Shown here piece by piece: positions 1 through 6,992 of a stretch of 64,000 nt of DNA. This DNA comes from Streptomyces buecherae. Its GTDB lineage: Bacteria; Actinomycetota; Actinomycetes; Streptomycetales; Streptomycetaceae. Location: NCBI RefSeq assembly GCF_014295035.1, contig NZ_CP060404.1, forward strand, positions 4,124,501 to 4,188,500. The letters run 5' to 3'. Made by a program: the position numbers and the translations under genes. Positions within the stretch are counted from its first letter, which is position 1; each line of letters starts with the position of its first letter. Below the pieces are notes generated by a model that saw only the letters and a program-made list of their open reading frames with translations, ran no database searches and was not told the DNA's origin.

Positions 1-1090
1 CGCCCGCGCCGGAGTCAGGGGCCTCGCGGCCGTAGTGGTCGCGCAGGTCGGAGACGACGCCGAAGGCCGCGGCGGTGAGGGGGACGGCCAGCAGCATGCC
101 GAGGATGCCGGCCAGGCTGGCGCCCGCCGTGAGGGTGATCATGACGACGGCGGGGTGCATCTGCACCGTGCGGCTCTGCACCACCGGCTGGAGCACGTGC
201 CCCTCAAGGACCTGGACGGCCAGCACCACGCCCAGCGCCCACAGCGCGATCGCGAGGCCGCCGTCGGCGAAGGCGACGAGGACGGCCACCGCGCCGGAGA
301 GGAACGCGCCCAGGTAGGGGATGTAGGCGCCGACGAAGACCAGCGCGCCGAGCCCCACCGCGCCGGGCACGCTCAGCACGAGCAGCCCGATGGTGATGCA
401 CACCGCGTCGATGAGCGCGATCACCGTGGTGCCGCGCATGAAGCCCTCGACGGCCTGGAAGGCCCGCCGGGCCACCGCCTCAAGCCGGGGGCCGGTGCCG
501 CGCGGCGCGTACGCGTGCAGGGTGCGCACCGCCCGGTCGGCGTCGCGCAGGAAGAAGAAGGTGAGCAGCAGCGCGAGGAACGCGGCGGCGGCCATCTGGC
601 CGACGACGCTGAGCCCGGAGAGCAACCCGGTCGCCGCCGTACCGCCGAACTTGTCGGCCAGCTCCCGCCCGTTGGAGGCCATGTCCTCCACGGAGTTGCC
701 CGCGATGTCGAAGTCCCCCGACAGGTCCCGGGCCGCGTCCTTGACCGAGGCGACGATCTGGTCGCCGCTGTCCACAAGGGCCTGCACGACGATGTAGACG
801 GCCCCGCCGACGACCGCGAGCAGCGCCAGACAGGTGAGCCCGGCCGCCAGCGAGGCGTTCAGGCGCCTGCGCACCAGCCACCGGTACAGCGGCCCGAGCA
901 GGGCGGAGCCGAGCAGCGCGAGCAGCACGGGCGTGACGGCGGCCTTGAGCACCACCGTGAGCCAGACGACCACCCCGGCCACGGCGGCCATCAGCAGCAG
1001 CGCCCCGCACCAGGCGGCGACCCGGCGCACCTCGTACGGCAACAGGGCGGGCTCCGGCGCGCGCGGCGGGGCTGGGCGATCACTGGGCAC
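1..1090 (-). CDS. AI-2E family transporter (PerM-like permease), C-terminus outside window
   Basis: Polytopic membrane protein of the AI-2E/PerM exporter family; the substrate in actinomycetes is unknown. The GTG at 1090 starts V-P-S-D-R-P, followed by two hydrophobic segments, a soluble loop of about 100 residues, then further membrane segments. Family signatures are visible near the C-terminal end: a VLEGHVLQP box and the glycine/alanine-rich ITLTAGASLAGILGM helix. A GGGGGC stretch precedes the start, a modest ribosome site. The reading frame is open at position 1, so the last residues lie outside. No neighbour suggests an operon. Confidence 0.85.
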   Translation of the reverse strand, partial: MPSDRPAPPRAPEPALLPYEVRRVAAWCGALLLMAAVAGVVVWLTVVLKAAVTPVLLALLGSALLGPLYRWLVRRRLNASLAAGLTCLALLAVVGGAVYIVVQALVDSGDQIVASVKDAARDLSGDFDIAGNSVEDMASNGRELADKFGGTAATGLLSGLSVVGQMAAAAFLALLLTFFFLRDADRAVRTLHAYAPRGTGPRLEAVARRAFQAVEGFMRGTTVIALIDAVCITIGLLVLSVPGAVGLGALVFVGAYIPYLGAFLSGAVAVLVAFADGGLAIALWALGVVLAVQVLEGHVLQPVVQSRTVQMHPAVVMITLTAGASLAGILGMLLAVPLTAAAFGVVSDLRDHYGREAPDSGAG

Positions 1091-1242
1091 GCCCCCAGCC
1101 CACCACGGGCGCCCCCACACCACCCGTCGACAGCCGCCGCGCGGGTGACGGCCCGTCACGGGTGGGTCAGCGGGCCGCGCGGGCAGGTCGTTCGGCGGCG
1201 CCGGCCGCCCCAACGGCCGGCGCCGCCGTCGCATGGCCCGGT

Positions 1243-1275
1243 GCGTCCGGTGTGAGGCCGCACCCCATCGGACGC
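1243..1275 (-). terminator. Possible hairpin downstream of pirin gene
   Basis: GCGTCCG at 1243-1249 pairs with CGGACGC at 1269-1275. It lies about 60 bases past the pirin stop. The stem is short and no U-run follows, so this is a weak call. The rest of 1091-1337 shows nothing else. Confidence 0.3.
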
Positions 1276-1337
1276 CCTGGCCTGGCTCTGGTCCCGGACC
1301 GGACGGCCCGGGGGTGGGTCAGGACGCGTACCGCGTC

Positions 1338-2303
1338 TTACGTGTGGGGCAGGCGCTCGGTCGACGGGATGACGCCCAGCCGGCCCGCCTGGAAGTCGTC
1401 GACCGCTTGCTGGAGTTCGGCGCGGGTGTTCATCACGAACGGCCCGTAGTGCGCCATGGGTTCACGGATCGGCTGCCCGCCGAGGAGCAGCACCTCCAGG
1501 GCGTTCGATCGGGAGTCCTGCTTCGCGTCCGCGCCGATCGTGAGCGCATCGCCGCTACCGAAGACGGCGGTCTGCCCCAGGCGCACGGGCCGCCGGTCCG
1601 TCCCGACGTAGCCGTTTCCAGCGAGCACGTACGCGAGCGCGTTGAAGTCGGGCCGCCACGGAAGGGTCAGCTCGGCTCCGGCACTCACCGTGGCGTGCAC
1701 CAGCGTGATCGGCGTGTGAGTGATCCCAGGTCCCTCGTTGCCGTCGAGGTCCCCGGCGATCAACCGGACTATGGAACCACCGTCGGCGCTGGTCAGGTAC
1801 GTGACGCTGCCGCCGCCGATGTCCTGGTAGCGCGGCGCCATCATCTTGTCCTTGGCCGGCAGGTTGACCCACAACTGGATTCCGTGGAACAGCCCGCCGG
1901 ACATGACGAGTTCTTCGGGCGGAGTCTCGATGTGGAGCAGTCCGGACCCGGCGGTCATCCACTGCGTGTCACCGTCGTTGATGACACCGCCCCCACCGTG
2001 GGAGTCCCGGTGGATGAAGCTTCCGTCCATCAGGTACGTGACGGTCTCGAACCCCCGATGCGGGTGCCATGGAGTCCCACGGGGTTCGCCTGCCTCGTAG
2101 TTCACCTCACCCATCTGGTCCATCATGATGAACGGGTCGAGGTGCCGGTAGTCGATGCCGGCGAAGGCGCGACGAACGGGGAAGCCCTCCCCCTCCAAGC
2201 CGCTCGGGGCGGTACTCACGGTGAGCACAGGGCGAGGCTTCGCGTCCGTAGGGGCGCCGACCCGGGGAAGGGCCAGCGGGTCAGCCGGGGTGATGGCAGG
2301 CAT
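1338..2303 (-). CDS. Pirin family protein
   Basis: Cupin-type pirin, 321 residues, normal length for bacterial members. Pirins are cytoplasmic metal-binding bicupins; some act as quercetin dioxygenases, others modulate enzymes, so the exact role is open. The N-terminal cupin shows the metal-site pattern HPHRGFETVTYLMDG, with a second histidine in the MTAGSGLLHIETP box. The ATG at 2303 is preceded by GCGGAGAT on the minus strand. A truncated copy of the same N-terminus lies directly upstream (2363-2521) and probably shares the promoter, so this gene may be the surviving member of a tandem pair. Confidence 0.9.
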   Translation of the reverse strand: MPAITPADPLALPRVGAPTDAKPRPVLTVSTAPSGLEGEGFPVRRAFAGIDYRHLDPFIMMDQMGEVNYEAGEPRGTPWHPHRGFETVTYLMDGSFIHRDSHGGGGVINDGDTQWMTAGSGLLHIETPPEELVMSGGLFHGIQLWVNLPAKDKMMAPRYQDIGGGSVTYLTSADGGSIVRLIAGDLDGNEGPGITHTPITLVHATVSAGAELTLPWRPDFNALAYVLAGNGYVGTDRRPVRLGQTAVFGSGDALTIGADAKQDSRSNALEVLLLGGQPIREPMAHYGPFVMNTRAELQQAVDDFQAGRLGVIPSTERLPHT

Positions 2304-2362
2304 GGGAATCTCCGCGTGAGTGAGAAAGGTTTCCGCAGGTCAGAACCGTGATGACGACTTCC

Positions 2363-2521
2363 CTAGGCCCGACGCACCGGAAAGCCCTCGCCCTCCAGGC
2401 CGCTGGGCGCGGTGGTCACGTTCAGCACGGGCCGTGGGCGCGCGGGCTCCTGGCCGGCGCGGGTGGCGGGCGCGGCGACGCGCGGCAGCGTCAGCGGGTT
2501 CTCAGCGGTTACGGCGGGCAT
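2363..2521 (-). pseudogene. Truncated pirin N-terminus (52 codons), tandem remnant
   Basis: The ATG at 2521 has a good ribosome site (GAGGAGG) and encodes 52 residues starting MPAVTAENPLTLPRV, closely matching the start of the adjacent pirin (MPAITPADPLALPRV). The frame ends in GLEGEGFPVRRA followed at once by TAG, where the intact pirin continues with FAGIDYRHLD. About 60 bases later the intact gene starts. The simplest reading is a tandem duplication that lost its body by internal deletion, or a recombination scar. It could still be translated as a leader-like peptide ahead of pirin. Confidence 0.75.
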
Positions 2522-2544
2522 GACGGCCTCCTCGGTCGTTCCGG

Positions 2545-2561
2545 ATTCAACTTAGTTGAAT
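2545..2561 (-). promoter_or_regulatory. Perfect 17-bp operator-like palindrome upstream of pirin
   Basis: ATTCAACTTAGTTGAAT has two 8-bp arms around one base. It sits 24 bases before the start of the truncated pirin. AT-rich arms in this GC-rich DNA, and TTCAAC/GTTGAA half-sites, resemble operators of MarR- or HxlR-type repressors. No such regulator is adjacent. Confidence 0.65.
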
Positions 2562-2669
2562 AGTGAACGACTGGCAAGGCGCGGCCATTCCCTCCCGGAA
2601 CGCCAGGTGCCACTTTCGGCCACGCCACCCGGGCCGCGTCCCCACCCGCCACACCGCCCCCGGACACGA

Positions 2670-2714
2670 CGAAACCCGGGCCGGGCCGCGCGTACGCGGT
2701 CCGGCCCGGGTTCG
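2670..2714 (-). terminator. Strong hairpin downstream of the SseB-like gene
   Basis: About 20 bp of nearly perfect stem around a GTAC-centred loop (CGAAACCCGGGCC on one side, GGCCCGGGTTCG on the other), about 45 bases past the stop of the gene at 2758. No U-run, as is usual in Streptomyces. Confidence 0.7.
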
Positions 2715-2757
2715 TCGGGCCAGTGGGGGCGGGGACGCTCGGGCGAGGGGCGGGGCC

Positions 2758-3264
2758 TCAGCCGTACATCTGCCGCATGGCGTAGTCCACCATCTGCTCC
2801 ACGGCCTTCGCGTCGAACACCATGCGGTGCTGGCCCTCCATGTCGAGCACGAAGCCGTACCCCGTCGGGAGCAGGTCGAGGACCTCGGCGCCGGTGATCA
2901 CGAAGTACTTGGACTCCTTGCCGGCGTAGCGGCGCAGCTCCTTGAGCGAGGTGAACATCGGGATCACCGGCTGCTGGGTGTTGTGCAGCGCGAGGAAGCC
3001 GGGGTTGTCGCCGCGCGGGCAGTAGACCTTCGAGGTGGAGAAGATCTGCTGGAAGTCCTCGGGCGCCATGGTGCCCGTGGTGAAGGCGCGGACCGCGTCG
3101 GCCAGCGACGGGGGCGACGGCTCCGGGTACAGCGGCTGCTCGCCGTACCCCGCGCCCGGCTGACCCTGGTGGCCGTGCTGGCCCTGGTGGCCGTGCGGCG
3201 GCTGCTGCGGCGGTGGCGGGGCGGCGTACTGCTGCCCGCCCGCGTTCTGGTCGTAGCCGTACAT
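2758..3264 (-). CDS. SseB family protein with Gln/Pro/Gly-rich N-terminus
   Basis: 168 residues. Positions 1-50 are a low-complexity Q/P/G/H/Y segment with HQGQ repeats, probably disordered. Positions about 55-168 match the SseB N-terminal domain fold common in Streptomyces: LADAVRAF near 55, then SKVYCPRGD, PVIPMFTSLKELRRYAG, YFVITGAEVLDLLPTGYGF. Its function in actinomycetes is not established; the name comes from a type III secretion chaperone, but no secretion genes are near. It is transcribed divergently from the acyl-CoA dehydrogenase gene. Confidence 0.8.
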   Translation of the reverse strand: MYGYDQNAGGQQYAAPPPPQQPPHGHQGQHGHQGQPGAGYGEQPLYPEPSPPSLADAVRAFTTGTMAPEDFQQIFSTSKVYCPRGDNPGFLALHNTQQPVIPMFTSLKELRRYAGKESKYFVITGAEVLDLLPTGYGFVLDMEGQHRMVFDAKAVEQMVDYAMRQMYG

Positions 3265-3314
3265 GTCGTAGAGCGTACTGAGTCACAGTTGGGCTATTGA
3301 GGGTTGCCTCTTAT

Positions 3315-3326
3315 TACCGGTGGGTA
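3315..3326 (+). promoter_or_regulatory. TACC-N4-GGTA inverted repeat upstream of fadE5-like gene
   Basis: TACCGGTGGGTA lies between the divergent SseB-like and acyl-CoA dehydrogenase genes, about 100 bases before the dehydrogenase start. Short TACC/GGTA dyads are plausible half-sites for TetR-family regulators of fatty-acid oxidation, but no regulator gene is adjacent. Confidence 0.4.
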
Positions 3327-3428
3327 GCATCATGGCGGTCATCGTTTGAAACGCATACGAGAACCGATCCCACCCCCGGCCGGGCGCCGTCGGCGCCTCG
3401 CCGGGTCGAGCCTTACGGAGCCGTCGCC

Positions 3429-5255
3429 ATGGGGCACTACAAGTCGAATCTCCGCGACATCGAGTTCAACCTCTTCGAGGTGCTCGGCCGCGACAAGCTG
3501 TACGGCACCGGCCCGTTCGCCGAGATGGACGTCGAGACCGCCAAGAGCGTGCTGTCCGAGATCGCCCGCCTCTCGGAGAACGAGCTGGCCGACTCGTATG
3601 CGGACGGCGACCGGACCCCGCCGGTCTTCGACCCGGACACGAACACCGCGCCGCTGCCGGACACCTTCAAGAAGAGCTACCAGGCGTACATGGACGCCGA
3701 GTGGTGGCGCCTCGGCCTGCAGGAGGAGCTGGGCGGCACCACCGCGCCGCGCTCGCTGCTCTGGGGCTTCGCCGAGACGATCCTCGGCGCCAACCCGGCG
3801 GTGTGGATGTACGCCTCGGGCCCGGCGTTCGCGGGCGTGCTCTTCGAGGAGGGCACCGAGCAGCAGAAGCACATCGCCAAGCTCGCGGTGGACAAGCAGT
3901 GGGGCTCCACCATGGTGCTGACCGAGCCGGACGCCGGCTCCGACGTCGGCGCCGGCCGCACCAAGGCCACCCAGCAGGACGACGGCTCCTGGCACATCGA
4001 GGGCGTCAAGCGCTTCATCACCTCGGGCGAGCACGACATGTCCGAGAACATCCTGCACTACGTCCTCGCCCGCCCCGAGGGCCACGGCCCGGGCACCAAG
4101 GGCCTGTCGCTGTTCCTCGTCCCGAAGTACGAGTTCGACTTCGAGACCGGCGAACTGGGCGAGCGCAACGGCGTCTACGCCACCAACGTCGAGCACAAGA
4201 TGGGCCTCAAGGCATCCAACACGTGCGAGATGACCTTCGGCGACCGGCACCCCGCCAAGGGCTGGCTGATCGGCGAGAAGCACGACGGCATCCGGCAGAT
4301 GTTCCGCATCATCGAGTTCGCCCGGATGATGGTCGGCACGAAGGCCATCGCGACCCTGTCCACCGGCTACCTCAACGCCCTGGAGTACGCCAAGGAGCGC
4401 GTGCAGGGCCCGGACCTGGCCGCCTTCACGGACAAGACCGCCCCGCGCGTCACCATCACCCACCACCCCGACGTGCGCCGCTCGCTGATGACGCAGAAGG
4501 CGTACGCCGAGGGCATGCGCGCCCTGGTGCTGTACACCGCCTCCGTCCAGGACGAGATCCTGGTCAAGGAGACCGCGGGCGAGGACGCCAAGGCGCTGCA
4601 CGGCCTGAACGACCTGCTGCTGCCGATCGTGAAGGGCTACGGCTCGGAGAAGTCCTACGAGCAGCTCGCCCAGTCGCTCCAGACCTTCGGCGGCTCCGGG
4701 TACCTCCAGGAGTACCCGATCGAGCAGTACATCCGGGACGCCAAGATCGACACCCTCTACGAGGGCACCACCGCCATCCAGGGCCAGGACTACTTCTTCC
4801 GGAAGATCGTCCGCGACCAGGGCCAGGCGCTGACCACGCTCTCCGACGAGATCAAGAAGTTCCTCGCCGAGGCGGGGGGCGGCGACGAGCTGGCCTCGGC
4901 CCGCGAGGAGCTGGCCAAGGCGGCCGTCGACCTGGAGGCCATCGTCAGCGCGATGCTGACCGACCTGGCCGCCACCGAGAAGGATGTCACGTCCATCTAC
5001 AAGGTCGGCCTCAACACCACCCGGCTGCTGCTCGCCTCCGGTGACGTGATCGTCGGCTACCTGCTGCTGCGCGGCGCCGCGGTGGCGGCGGCCAAGCTGC
5101 CCACCGCCACCGCCAAGGACGTGCCCTTCTACCAGGGCAAGGTCGCCGCCGCGAAGTTCTTCGCGCACAACGTGCTGCCGGGCGTGAGCACCCAGCGCGC
5201 GCTGGCCGAGTCCATCGACCAGTCCCTGATGGAGCTGGACGAGGCCGCCTTCTAG
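3429..5255 (+). CDS. Acyl-CoA dehydrogenase, FadE5 type
   Basis: 608-residue flavoenzyme that introduces the alpha-beta double bond into acyl-CoA in the first step of beta-oxidation. The ATG at 3429 follows TACGGAG at a proper distance; the opening MGHYKSNLRDIEFNLFEVLG is the conserved start of the FadE5 subfamily. Visible family motifs are TEPDAGSDVGAGRTKA (acyl/flavin contact), the KRFITSGEHD strand, and the C-terminal DTLYEGTTAIQ segment that carries the catalytic glutamate region. The extra C-terminal helical domain ending MELDEAAF is typical of this roughly 610-residue class. It is monocistronic, with a strong terminator after it. Confidence 0.93.
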   Translation: MGHYKSNLRDIEFNLFEVLGRDKLYGTGPFAEMDVETAKSVLSEIARLSENELADSYADGDRTPPVFDPDTNTAPLPDTFKKSYQAYMDAEWWRLGLQEELGGTTAPRSLLWGFAETILGANPAVWMYASGPAFAGVLFEEGTEQQKHIAKLAVDKQWGSTMVLTEPDAGSDVGAGRTKATQQDDGSWHIEGVKRFITSGEHDMSENILHYVLARPEGHGPGTKGLSLFLVPKYEFDFETGELGERNGVYATNVEHKMGLKASNTCEMTFGDRHPAKGWLIGEKHDGIRQMFRIIEFARMMVGTKAIATLSTGYLNALEYAKERVQGPDLAAFTDKTAPRVTITHHPDVRRSLMTQKAYAEGMRALVLYTASVQDEILVKETAGEDAKALHGLNDLLLPIVKGYGSEKSYEQLAQSLQTFGGSGYLQEYPIEQYIRDAKIDTLYEGTTAIQGQDYFFRKIVRDQGQALTTLSDEIKKFLAEAGGGDELASAREELAKAAVDLEAIVSAMLTDLAATEKDVTSIYKVGLNTTRLLLASGDVIVGYLLLRGAAVAAAKLPTATAKDVPFYQGKVAAAKFFAHNVLPGVSTQRALAESIDQSLMELDEAAF

Positions 5256-5351
5256 GTCGCGCCAGGAGCCATCGGCGGGGCCGCGCGCCCCGCGCCCCCG
5301 GGGCCGCCACCAGCGGCGCCCCGGGGCACCCAGGCCACTGTCACCCCACGA

Positions 5352-5393
5352 GACGGGGCCCGCTTCCCACCCCACGGGGAAGCGGGCCCCGTC
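5352..5393 (+). terminator. Long perfect hairpin after acyl-CoA dehydrogenase
   Basis: GACGGGGCCCGCTTCCC (5352-5368) pairs with the exact complement at 5377-5393, leaving an 8-base loop. One of the strongest hairpins in the window. Confidence 0.85.
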
Positions 5394-5682
5394 GGCCGTT
5401 TCCGGGCCGGCGCGGGGCCCAGGCGGGGGCCGGGCCGTGGAGGAACCCTGGCGGGGTCGTGGAAGGGCTTTGGCGGGGTCGTGGCGGGGTCGGGCGGGGG
5501 CTGGTGGGAGGCTGGCCACCGTCGGGTGCGGCGGGCCGGGACACGGCGGCCGGGCGGGCCGGTCGGGGCGGCGGCACGGTGGGGTGGGGCGTGGCCGAAT
5601 TCCGCGCGGCCGGTTCGCTGCGATGAGCTGATGATCGGGCGACGCGCCGCGTTCTCGCCTCAGCCCCCCTCGCCGGCATCTT
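5394..5682. other. Gene-free G-rich spacer with short repeats
   Basis: No convincing gene on either strand. The plus strand is G-rich, with repeated TGGCGGGGTCGTGG-like units at about 5449-5497 that could fold into G-quadruplexes. It ends at the promoter of the aminopeptidase gene. Confidence 0.5.
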
Positions 5683-5695
5683 TATGCTGAGGGGC
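5683..5695 (+). promoter_or_regulatory. -10 box positioned for a leaderless aminopeptidase mRNA
   Basis: TATGCT at 5683-5688 fits a vegetative -10 element, and the next base at +7/+8 is the A of the ATG at 5696. No usable ribosome site exists before that ATG (GAGGGG is only one base away). A clear -35 is not visible. Confidence 0.45.
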
Positions 5696-6991
5696 ATGAG
5701 TAGCCCCGCCCGCTTCGATCGCGGCCACACCGATGATCTGCTGTCCTTCCTCACGGCGAGTCCGTCGCCGTACCACGCGGTGGCCACCGTCGCCGCGCGG
5801 CTGGAGAAGGCCGGCTTTCGCCAGGTCGCCGAGGTGGACGCGTGGGACGGCGCGAGCGGCGGGAAGTTCGTGCTGCGCGGGGGCGCGATCATCGCCTGGT
5901 ACGTGCCCGAGGGCGCGGGACCGGCCACCCCGTTCCGGATCGTCGGCGCGCACACCGACTCGCCCAACCTGCGGGTCAAGCCGATGCCGGACACCGGCTC
6001 GTACGGCTGGCGGCAGATCGCCGTCGAGATCTACGGCGGGACGTTGCTCAACACCTGGCTCGACCGCGACCTCGGGCTGAGCGGACGGCTCACCCTGCGC
6101 GACGGCGCGCACCGGCTGGTGGCCGTGGACCGGCCGCTGCTGCGGGTGCCGCAGCTCGCCGTGCACCTGGACCGGAGCGTGAACACGGACGGCCTCAAGC
6201 TCGACCGGCAGCGCCACCTGACGCCGATCTGGGGCATCGGCGGGGTGCGCGAGGGCGACCTCATCGCGTACATGGCCGAGGAGGCGGGCGTGGCCGCCGA
6301 CGACGTCGCGGGCTGGGACCTGATGGTGCACAGCGTCGAGCCGCCCGCCTACCTGGGCCGGGACCGCGAGTTGGTGGCCGGCCCGCGCCTGGACAACCTG
6401 CTGTCCGTGCACGCCGAGGCCGCCGCGCTGGCCGCCGTCGCCAGCCGCGGCGCCGACCTGCCGCACATCCCGGTGCTCGCCGCCTTCGACCACGAGGAGA
6501 ACGGCAGCCAGTCCGACACCGGCGCCGACGGCCCGCTGCTCGGCACCGTCCTGGAGCGCTCGGTCTTCGCGCGCGGCGGCTCGTACGAGGACCGGGCCCG
6601 CGCGTTCGCCGGCACGGTGTGCCTCTCCTCCGACACCGGGCACGCCGTGCACCCCAACTACGCGGAGCGGCACGAGCCGGGCCACCACCCGATGCCCAAC
6701 GGCGGCCCGATCCTGAAGGTCAACGTCAACCAGCGGTACGCCACCGACGGCAGCGGGCGCGCGGTGTTCGCCGCCGCCTGCGAGCGGGCCGGGGTGCCGT
6801 GGCAGTCCTTCGTCTCCAACAACGCGGTACCGTGCGGCACCACGATCGGTCCCATCACCGCGGCCCGGCACGGCATCGCCACCGTCGACATCGGTGTCGC
6901 GATCCTCTCCATGCACTCGGCCCGCGAACTGTGCGGCGCCGACGACCCGTTCCTGCTCGCGAACGTGCTGGCCGCGTTCCTGGAGGGCTGA
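5696..6991 (+). CDS. apeB: M18 family aminopeptidase (aspartyl aminopeptidase-like)
   Basis: 431-residue zinc exopeptidase of the M18 family, cytosolic, removing N-terminal (often acidic) residues. Metal-ligand and catalytic motifs are present in order: HTDSPNLRVKP near 85, DNLLS near 230, the DHEENGS box near 265, SSDTGHAVHPNYAERHEP near 310, and the C-terminal DIGVAILSMHSARE motif carrying the last histidine. I start at the ATG at 5696; an upstream in-frame ATG at 5684 falls inside the predicted -10 box. Its stop is followed within two bases by the TTG of the SARP gene, whose ribosome site lies inside this gene, so the two are co-transcribed. Confidence 0.9.
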   Translation: MSSPARFDRGHTDDLLSFLTASPSPYHAVATVAARLEKAGFRQVAEVDAWDGASGGKFVLRGGAIIAWYVPEGAGPATPFRIVGAHTDSPNLRVKPMPDTGSYGWRQIAVEIYGGTLLNTWLDRDLGLSGRLTLRDGAHRLVAVDRPLLRVPQLAVHLDRSVNTDGLKLDRQRHLTPIWGIGGVREGDLIAYMAEEAGVAADDVAGWDLMVHSVEPPAYLGRDRELVAGPRLDNLLSVHAEAAALAAVASRGADLPHIPVLAAFDHEENGSQSDTGADGPLLGTVLERSVFARGGSYEDRARAFAGTVCLSSDTGHAVHPNYAERHEPGHHPMPNGGPILKVNVNQRYATDGSGRAVFAAACERAGVPWQSFVSNNAVPCGTTIGPITAARHGIATVDIGVAILSMHSARELCGADDPFLLANVLAAFLEG

Positions 6992-6992
6992 C

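Noticed and set aside
3339..5519. Open frame of 726 codons on the minus strand opposite the acyl-CoA dehydrogenase
   Set aside because: No domain, low-complexity Leu/Arg/Gly/Val sequence, and exact antisense to a clear FadE5-type gene.
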